Assembly: GCA_015499995.1 (NCBI GenBank) | Contig: JADNRV010000009.1 | Location: forward strand, 310,001-374,000 | Source of the DNA: Flammula alnicola | Taxonomy: Eukaryota; Basidiomycota; Agaricomycetes; Agaricales; Strophariaceae | DNA length: 64,000 nt | Direction of reading: 5' to 3' | Shown: one piece after another, positions 55,641-64,000 of the stretch | How positions within the stretch are numbered: position 1 is the first letter of the stretch | Layout: each line of letters starts with the position of its first letter | Program-made: the position numbers and the translations under genes | The notes under the pieces: generated by a model | Told to the model about the DNA's origin: nothing | What the model saw: the letters and a program-made list of their open reading frames with translations, nothing else | The model's database searches: none

Positions 55641-58074
55641 GGGCTTGCGGGAACTTGGAGATGTGGTGAATAATAGCAGGAGGTATGTGGGGAGATAAGA
55701 TAATGTGATATTGTAGTTGTGTATGTTCGTATTTGTCAACCAACTTTGCAGCAAACTTTCCCAGCTTGGCTCCTTCCTTATGCCACACGCCAATACACGC
55801 GTCTTTTACGCGTCTTGCGCGTCCAGTCGACGTGTTCACGAGGTTCCAATGCTGTTTATAACTGACATGTAGCGAAGGACTCAGGGCGAACAATTTGTAT
55901 TGACACATGTGAGCATATGGCAAAGCGTGACTTATCAAGCCTTTCTATATTCCAGAACAGAGAGCCACAGGCAGGCGAGCCCAGGAAACAGGTATTGCGT
56001 AAGCGAGATCGTGCATTTGGATCACAGACTCAGAGTATGCCAGAATTCAGCAACCGTGGCATGCACGGAAAAGACGCCCTCGAAGACCAGAGTGTTCCCA
56101 AAGAGAGGTAAGCTTTGCATGTTATCCGAACCATAACACTCACCTGCTTGCTTTCGATAGCTATGGAATTATATACGAATTACCTGGGTTATGGACTGAC
56201 CTTCAGCTTCACTTTACCTTGTAAAGTACGAGTCCAGTCAAATTACAAGTCTGGTGACGTCGCTCAAGGTGGGCAATTTCATCAGATTTATAGTAAGTCT
56301 GCCTCCAACATGCCGACTGTAGTTGATCTCGATACCTATCCAGCGCCGACATCATACAGTTCCGGTTGACTGCCTCGTTTTGAGGTAGGTCGTTTCCATT
56401 TAGCGCGATACTCTTTGGCTGATTTCTTTTAACAAGGCCTATAGTGGAACTGCTCGTCACTTGCTGACGTACGTCGCCAGGCCTTTTCCTTTGCTTTGTT
56501 CCTTTTTTTTCTTTGAGAACAAAAGAAAATGAAAGGTGGCAAACGGAGTTCTGGGTCACGAGCTGAGGCCGCTCCGCCATCTCACTGTCATTGACAGGGG
56601 TTGATAAAACGGGGCTTGGCTTTCTCCAGGCTCATGGGCGGCGGCATTGCACTGTGCGCACTGTAAGACAGGACGCATGCTGGCCACAACTTTCCGCACC
56701 TGGAGCTAGCTTCCCAAATCATCACCCCGCCGATACGACGACGACGGCCCTCTTTTGCAGGTTGTGCAAAGTGTCGGCGACGTTTCTAACGTCTAACCGG
56801 TCTCCTGCAGCCTATGGTCCTCTGGACAGCACCATATGCCTTGGTTCGCCCTTCTGGATCTTCCTGTGATTGAGGCTTTAAGCAGTTGTGAGTTGTGATT
56901 TTTTAATGGGTCCTCGAAGCTTATATACGATTTTCCTGTCAGGATATTACTACAATTCCTGCCACCGGGCCATCTTTGCCGATATTGTTTCCCCTACCTC
57001 GGCGCATGAAACTACAAACTGGGCCATGCATTGGATGCGCTACACTTTCGTCATTCTAGCAGAAATATTGGAAAATAGACCCGAATTTAATTCAGGATTG
57101 GATCTCGAACTATCAGTGTCTGTCTGGAGAGATGAGGTGAGCCTCTTCCCCTAATCTCGTTATATTATTGTCTACTTTCACAACTTTAGACGACCCCTCG
57201 TCGCCGAAATTTCTGGGTTCAACCGGGCTGATTTATTATATTTAACATTTTGGGCTCTCAAGCAGGCAGAATCGGGCCAAAGGGTAAATATCTCACCCGA
57301 GAAGCTGAATTTGAGGGTATTTACACTCTAGATCTGCTCCCCGCGCTGGCGAAGCGAAACAGAATAGGATGAGACATTCCAATGGATGAGACGTTTTCTA
57401 CATAGGCTGGGGTCCGTCTTCCAGCCTATGGTATGACAACGCGCCGTATTTTGCCTCAGTAAATGAACTTATTATGCAATCTATGCGTATGAGTAAAGAG
57501 GTGGTACATGTACATTACAACTCGTTGATAGATATAATGGAATTCATTATGATGAGTTCAAATTGCAGATACTTATGGACATTTAGATACCTTCAACAAA
57601 TCATATGTGAGGGAAATCTGCCATCATCGACATTCGAGGATACCGCATGAATCCCAGGTTTCATACGGATTTCAGGTTGTAGTCGTCTTCATGGAGTACA
57701 TGAGAATCTTCTTCCTGGTTGCGGGACATTTCGGCTCTGAAAGACAATGTTTTCTCAGTGCACAATGCGACGTTGATGTCTGGTGGGCGCGGGTGTGGGC
57801 CTCTTATGGTTAGCCGTTGCATTAGAATGTCGGGAGACAATGTTCTCAAGGTCACATGAACAGATTTGGAAGTGGCATGGGCCGACGCAAACTCCCGCCA
57901 AGAGTTGGGGTATTATACTCATTCTACCTCTAGAAATACTAACGGAAAAATAAGCTACTACGTTCACTGACGCCCCAATACGAAGCATGAGAGCTCACCA
58001 TCAATGACTTCTATAGTCCCGGGCGCATAGTACAGGCGGCTCTCACATGGATGGATAATCGACGCCATAACACC
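55641..58074. other. Intergenic, 2.4 kb, no supportable gene
   Basis: Scattered short frames only. No repeats with clear ends, tRNA or conserved motif were recognised. Confidence 0.3.
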
Positions 58075-59743
58075 TCAAGCAAACCCCCACTCGCCCTTGT
58101 CGTCTGCTTTGATGGCGTGTGCCGTCGCCTTAAACGATTCGATTTCCTGTCGGACTCGGTCGCAATCTGGATTAGCAGCAAGAATAGCGTAACCCTCTGG
58201 GAGAGCTTCTTCCAGCATCTGTGCAGCACGAAAAAGTTCGTTAAACAGGATATGAAAGAACGGGAATGGGAAGGACGTACCTTGACACGACTCTCTGATG
58301 ATGGATGGGTTTGGAAAAAGTCTAGGTTGGACTTTGTGGCTATCTTGGACTCTAGCTGCCCCAAACGAGCAAACATTCTGACGACGAACGAACGAGGTTA
58401 GCCTTTTGCTACGGAGACGAAAGGAGGACGTACTTTGGGGAGGCCTGTGGATCGTAGCACGCTCGGCTCATAAGGCGTAGGCCTATAAGGTCAGCTGCAC
58501 AAGAATCCATCAGTCCCTTATCACTGATAAACCGAAGTAAGGCCAACCTTCCCGCTCTTGCGTCCGTGAATTCGGGAGATCAAGCAACAACGTTTGGAAA
58601 AAGTTGGTTAGGCTCATGTTTGCGCCCAACAGCGTTGATAACAATATGAGGAGTGCCCAGCTGATAGTTTGGGACGACATGCGTTCCGCAGTGTGACGCG
58701 CAACTTGACAGGCTCGATTAGCTACAGCCCAGACGGGTTACGGGCCTACCTACCTACGTGTCCGATTTCTGGAAATTAATTCTTTAACGGTAGGTTATCC
58801 AAATAATGACAGAATAAGTCTTACCATGGGATAGCACGGCAGCCAGACCTTCTTCGTCTTGGCAGACAGGGAGGATACCAGTGAACACGACGATGATGCC
58901 TATAAGGTGGAATTCGTTATCGACATTCAATGATGGTCATCAAAGTAGACTTGCCAGGACTCGCCATGGCGTTGATCACCTTAATATCGTTCACAACTAT
59001 TACATCCCAGACTTTATCCGGGCCGTAAACTGGTCCTGGTGCTGCCGCTGCACCAAACATGACATCAGGGTTCCAGGCGTGGCCTTCAGGATCGGTACCC
59101 ATCCCAAAGGGAGAGCGAAAGGTGGGTTCGACTTCTCCACGAAGGATACCCAGATTCGAGGCATGGAGAACACGTGTCACGACGCGTCGGACGTGTATAC
59201 TGAGTGGGTGGTTTGGAGGAAGGGTGGCAGCCTTGAGTTCTTCGCGTAATTGTTCGCGCAGTACCTCCCCAATCTGCGCAAGGATTAGTCGTACTTGATT
59301 ATCAGAACCAAGGTACTTGCCTTGGCTTCAAACTGGGGTGAAGTGTTCATGAACCGCCAACGGCCTGTGTCAGGAACTTGCTCAAGGCTTTGGAAGACAG
59401 CTCAGAATTGGACATGTATCGAAACGAAAAAGATTACTCACTGGGAAACATAGTACGCTGTTCCCAACACCCCTGCCCCTATTGCAATTTGGATCCGTCG
59501 ATCTTGCAAGTTCTTGTGGTGCGGACCACTTCCAGGCCTCTTGGGGTCATCAGGCGGTGAAAAGCGAATATAAACTCTGTTTCGCCTGGCAGAAGAGCAA
59601 GAAAATTGCCTCAGGTTCCGTCCAAACCACGCCGTACTTTCTGTTCTCCATATTTCCCTTCGAATCTGGGCAGCCGGATTCCTGCAAGTTGAAGGTTGAG
59701 AAAGCCACCGCCAATTGTTTAATGTCGTGGATGTGCGAAACAT
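58075..59743 (-). CDS. OMA1: Mitochondrial inner-membrane zinc metalloprotease OMA1 (M48)
   Basis: Nine minus-strand exons (59442-59743, 59321-59387, 58955-59273, 58825-58899, 58754-58768, 58548-58703, 58434-58494, 58281-58377, 58075-58218) give 411 aa. A Ser/Arg-rich presequence (MFRTSTTLNNWRWLSQPS) precedes a TM segment (about 84-100). VINAMASPG and VVFTGILPVCQDEEGLAAVLSH lead into HEIGH (about 254-258), the HEXXH zinc site. The third ligand lies in READLIGLRLM (about 311), and FFQTHPSSESRV closes the M48 domain. OMA1 controls inner-membrane protein quality and stress signalling. HEXXH is spread over exon 4 and a 15-nt microexon. Introns 2 and 3 use GC donors. ATG 59743 is the first Met of the frame. 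Confidence 0.92.
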
Positions 59744-61169
59744 ATGTTGGATAAGGTTCGCGTCTTCCAACCTCTACAGGTCTCGAGGAGGTTGTCGTCG
59801 TGGAAAGGCTCTAAGCCTACCGAAACAGCGGTGTAAAGAATATCTGCGACTAGTAGAAGGAACGACCTCTGCGCGTGGATGATTCTGGCGGACCTTGAAA
59901 TCGGGACAGGTCACTGCTACGGCATTTCGGCAATTTTATAGCTCCGGAACGCGTCGAAGCCTCAACGAAGCACTTATAATACCCAGCAGGCAAGGTCATT
60001 AAGCTCAGTAGGTAGAAGGTGTTATAAAGATTGCGGTTAAATTTTCAAAACCACTAGGGGGCCCGGGGGAGCAAGAGGGGGAGTGTCAAAAGGCACACAA
60101 AATTGAAAACACCACTGACCGTCGCGGAACCTGTGCGTTCCTGCTGTTACAAAGCGTAGTTTTTACCGTCACTTCTCGGACATGCACCAAGGTGCTCTGG
60201 AATGCGACCACAATTCGTCAGTTTGAAATAGATCACTAAATAAATCTAGAGTCATGTGTGCGTTCATGATGGTAGCCATCGAATGTAAGGACCTCGAAAT
60301 TAGAAGAATTGGGTAGTAGGTATTTTTGCCGCGGAATAATGGGCCCCCCTTTTCTGTCGGATAGGTCAGAACCGTTATCATTGTCAAGATGGCTGCTATC
60401 ATACTATTAATATACATGTAACCCTCGTTCTGTCATCCAGCATTCCTTCGCTCCGAGAAGTTAGGTCCTCATCTGTCCTTATCCATGTATACATCTCTTC
60501 CGTATCCCAACATCCCAGAAATATCTTTCAGCCACCACCACCATAGCCTCGAGAACCAGAATTCTCAATATCCATTCTGAAGCCGCGCACCTTCGAAGTT
60601 CGCCCAAGATAGAAAGCTTGGCAGCAGCAGCATCAAAGCAGCATCCTCTACTTAAGTATTTTCTTAGATACTTGCCTTCAACAAACCACGACGCTAAAAA
60701 GACGTATGGCACTGTTCAATCCATGGCTGGCCACTGGCTGAACGTGGAACTCTCGCTGAGCCGGTTACAGTAGAGTCAGCAGACCAACCTGGACCATCGT
60801 GCGAAGATGATCAATAGTGTCTTCCATCACGCCGAGCAGCTTGACACTGGTCAGTCAGCGTCGAGACTTCTGAGTTTCATAAGCTATTTTCTGGCCATGT
60901 AGGCCGATCACGTCAACCATTGAACAGGTACGATATAGCTCAGCAAATGATCTTCTTTGATTCTCTCAGAAGATCCCAGGTTTGCGACAGGCACTCCACG
61001 GTTGTTGTTCTTCCGACTGGGTGAAGGATACAGTAAACTAGATTGCACATAAAAGCGACGTTTTCTTTTTCAATGTGGTGCTGACTGCATTTTTTGCTCC
61101 TCTAGCCTCCGGGAGACCGATTTATATCGACGTGTTGTACTCCTGACGCCTATCATCTTGACGCCTATC
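59744..61169. other. Intergenic; OMA1 promoter and DUF6533 gene promoter
   Basis: No supportable gene. GACGCCTATCAT is duplicated at 61144-61155 and 61160-61171, overlapping the DUF6533 start codon. Confidence 0.4.
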
Positions 61170-62932
61170 ATGGAGGCCGAACTTACTCAAAATCAGCTGA
61201 ACAACATCGTTTCCAATTTGTTTGTCCTAACGACTCACCTTTCTCTGCAACAACTCATTTCCTTTGCTAGAATGGCTGTCAAGATGTATTCTCTAGCATC
61301 TTGTGGTTGGTCCTATCCAGTCCATGATCCAGCCGCATTCTCACGTCCAAGTAGTCATGCTCTTTTATGACATTGTGATCACTTTTGGAGAAGAGGTCGA
61401 GAGCATTTGGATGAGGAAGTTCACTCCATTTACAATTCTTTGGTTTTTGGTAGGTCTGACCCATCTATAGTATATATTTTCTAAGCGAAAGGCTGAATTC
61501 AAATTCTTAACAAGAACCGCTATTTTCCACCATTAGGCTTTATTGTTCTCCTCGTCTGTAGGTACACAACTATACAAGCGCCACAGATTAGCCATAATCA
61601 CGCTTCATTCAAAAGCCAACTTCGATAACTGGAGCCCGGAAGTATGCGATCGAATTGTTCTTTTCCCCGAAATCGTGAGACTTCTCATGTCAGCGATTAT
61701 AGGCAGTGAGTTCCTTGTCTCAGCGGATGAAAAATGTCTGGCTAATGGAATGTGAAGCCATTTTTCTAATACGCCTTTACGCCATCTATGCAAGAAGTAG
61801 AGTCGTCGTCTCAATTGGAGTGTTTCTACTGACAACAGAGCTGGCGCTCAAGATTGTAGGGGACCTTGTCAGTGATTACAAGCCTTTCCTTAATGCTCAT
61901 TATTTTAGTGGTCGTTCACTGACGGAACAAGGCTGGAACTCCCACCAGGTAAAATTATATCTAAATATATTCCGAATTTACTTCAACCAATCCACTGACT
62001 TGACAGGAATCTTGGCATCCCAGTGTGTCCTAGTGGGACGGAATCAAATGCGAGTAATCCGTCCAGTATAGCGTCCTCGCCTATAGTTAATATGTCATTC
62101 TCCAGCCGCTTTTCTTTCACCTGGATCGCTGAGCTCTTTTTTGGTAATACCCCACCCTCCTCTCTCGCCTCGAGTTGACTAAAGCTGATCCGTCTTATTT
62201 ATTTTTTCAGATACTGCCATGTTCTTATTCACATTGTGGCGTACCATTGTGGTTAATCGTGAAACCCGAGGAACTGTACATTCACTCTTAACTCGTATCT
62301 TTCGCGATGGTCCGTCCGAATTACTTATATTTAGATTTCAATATTTGACATTGGTTGACTTGCATACAGGGGTAATTTATTTTGCAGTCATCTTTGCCGC
62401 GAATGTGGTCACTGCCCTCATGTTCATAGTGCGTCATTCCCTAGTTTCTCAAGGGTTTTTCTGACGCTGTGATTCCTTCCAATCGTAGTTTGCGCCTGTT
62501 CGTGAGGTTTGCTTGTTGAATCCCGTGCTATCATAACAAAATATGCTTTAGGATAACTTGAAAGCCCTAAACGCAGCTTTCAGTTCGTTGTAAGTGACTT
62601 GACAGAGATTACAGACGCCGATTTTTAATGACTTTTATTTGGTACCGGTAGAATCACGAGCCTCATGGTCTCGAGGCTTATCCTCAGTCTACGCAGTGCA
62701 GGTGGACAATCCGAGATTTCGAGTAGCCATGGTCGAATGGCTAGAGTTAACATACATGCACCCAGGCAATGTCCGTTGCTCTTATACAGGTTAATTTGAC
62801 TGAACTGATGCCGTTCCCGTAGATGGGCTTCCACACGAGCCATCGGGCATATTCTTCGCTCCTCGAGATGACATTGGTGCCTCCAAAACTGGGCATTTTG
62901 AAATGACATCGACATCATCATCACTAGCCTGA
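61170..62932 (+). CDS. DUF6533-type multi-pass membrane protein
   Basis: A multi-exon gene with continuous joins from about 61358 on. The DUF6533 core VVMLFYDIVITFGEEVESIW is followed by a segment reaching LFPEIVRLLMSAIIG. A join at about 61730-61780 gives GTIFLIRLYAIYARSR, and the next exons read KIWSFTDGTRLELPPG, FSFTWIAELFF, then DTAMFLFTLWRTIV, IFRDG and VIYFAVIFAANVV. Last come SSLITSLMVSRLILSLRSAG and a Ser/Thr-rich cytosolic tail ending FEMTSTSSSLA. This is the six- to seven-helix layout of a huge Agaricomycete family of unknown function. Exon edges of the first two exons are uncertain. Confidence 0.75.
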
Positions 62933-63648
62933 ACGTCGACCTGTTTTGAATATATCATAGACATAACTTTGTGCCAGCAGAAGGACTTTGACATACGTGT
63001 ATACTGTACTTAGGGCCGCAACACGACGACACAAGCGAGTGCGAGACCAACACTTTATGAGCGTGAATTGACGATATCTTATGGATAAATATAGCGTGAG
63101 TGTTCAGAGTGGTTGTACTCGTGTACGAAACGCGAGCAACTGCTTAAGCGCTGTAGAGAAAGCTGATGCTAGCAAGAACGTCGTGAAAGGACGAGGGATA
63201 TCGGAATGGTAGGAGGCTCGTCCATTGCACTGCCATATACACTGTTGAGTGCATGAACTTCTTCTCGGGTTATCTTTCTGGTTGGCGAGCGCCATGAAAT
63301 GAAGGAGGACTTCAGGCGGCAGGCGACGATAACACCACTCACGGTGTATTGCATCAATACAACGATACTGGGAGGACTTCCGTGAGGAACAAGTCAAGCT
63401 ATTAGGTATGCTTGATGTTGCTGGCCCATTATGCCAGTGGAGCAGGCAAGAGAGCTCGGGAACGCGTAGAAGCGGCGTCGTGCGGTATAGCCGCCGTCGT
63501 GGGCAAGGTTGGTTGTTCAGTTCTGCATCGAGTCACCCTGGACATGCACAGCCTCGATCCAATCTAATCCAATCTATGCGAGCTGAAGAGTATGGATTGC
63601 GAGAATGGAGTATAAGTTTTGAGCGCTGCCAATCTACACCCCTCTAGC
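62933..63648. other. Intergenic
   Basis: No supportable gene. Minus-strand 63104-63397 is open without splice or motif support. Confidence 0.3.
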
Positions 63649-64000
63649 ATCATGATTTAGTCAAATTCACATACTCTGCCTGGAAAAATGAGATATGTTT
63701 AAGTTTCTGGATCTCTGACAATTTCAGCCTGTAGAAATTCACATCAAACATGGCGTAAAAATTCAAGATATTCGAAGTCCATGCAAGGTTGTAGAAATAC
63801 CACCTAGGAAACAGGAGATCAACTATCAGGAACAGCTATCTACAGTTTTTGTTTTCCTATTTTCCTATTCTTTTTGTAAGTGTCCAGTTGTGTGTAGTAT
63901 GAAAATGTAATAAACCGATGGCACGGGGCGAGACAACAATAATGATACATAATAAAGAAGCAACATAACCAAAGGCGAGTCATTATGATAGCACAAAGCA
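63649..64000 (-). repeat. Inverted partner of the 39708-40069 repeat, cut by the window edge
   Basis: The reverse complement reads the same order of blocks as 39708-40069 with small indels. It continues to the last base, so the repeat, and perhaps a C2H2-like gene next to it as at 39.6 kb, may extend beyond the window. Confidence 0.8.

Noticed and set aside
1..64000. CRISPR arrays, rRNA or tRNA genes
   Set aside because: No regularly spaced direct repeats and no cloverleaf with B-box-like GGTTCGANTCC was found by eye; a tRNA scan could still find a missed gene.

Overview
The window is nuclear DNA of a filamentous basidiomycete, most likely an Agaricomycete. Genes carry many short introns (about 33-80 nt, GT-AG, a few GC-AG) with CTRAY-like branch points. 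The gene types also fit: an NTPase plus PD-(D/E)XK nuclease protein, a Tnp2/CMC transposase, a Helitron, a NACHT relic, a DUF6533 membrane protein and a fungal Mx-like dynamin. All exon structures were derived by eye from splice signals and frame continuity. For most genes the exon sum is an exact multiple of three.

Layout. 0.5-3.5 kb: intact six-exon P-loop NTPase/REase gene of the Crinkler-RHS type. 4.5-5.8 kb: PIN-domain gene with apparent frameshifts. 6.8-9.5 kb: cluster of four MITEs, one nested in another, with readable TIRs and target-site duplications. 10.2-20.9 kb: a Helitron with an intact 1696-aa Rep-helicase at the left and, just inside a recognisable 3' terminus (hairpin plus CTAG at 20901), a 325-aa putative OB-fold protein. 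Between them lie an antisense, N-terminally truncated NUP42-like nucleoporin fragment, a second antisense gene fragment and a small TA-flanked MITE. 21.5-24.4 kb: dynamin-like GTPase with 12 exons. 26.1-28.4 kb: small C2H2 gene split inside its first zinc finger by a 1312-bp Mutator-type MITE with a 9-bp duplication. 29.6-32.3 kb: two uncharacterised minus-strand genes. 34.4-37.8 kb: intact Tnp2 (CMC/Plavaka-type) transposase. 38.4-39.6 kb: second C2H2 gene, broken by a 647-bp hAT-type MITE and an in-frame stop.

40.6-49.8 kb is the conserved core: inositol-3-phosphate synthase (INO1), a nuclear-looking eight-exon gene, and the divergent mitochondrial pair SDH membrane anchor (CybS) and adrenodoxin reductase. 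50-51 kb holds an intact third C2H2 gene, 53.1-54.3 kb a decayed NACHT gene, and 58.1-59.7 kb the mitochondrial protease OMA1 (nine exons). 61.2-62.9 kb holds a DUF6533 membrane protein. The right edge carries an inverted copy of a repeat found at 39.7-40.07 kb.

The housekeeping genes (INO1, SDHD, FDXR, OMA1) are unrelated in pathway except for the mitochondrial theme of the last three. The other half of the window is transposon-dominated. The most interesting signals are the Helitron with its putative single-strand-binding partner and captured fragments, and the small C2H2 genes that unrelated MITEs have entered in two of three cases.
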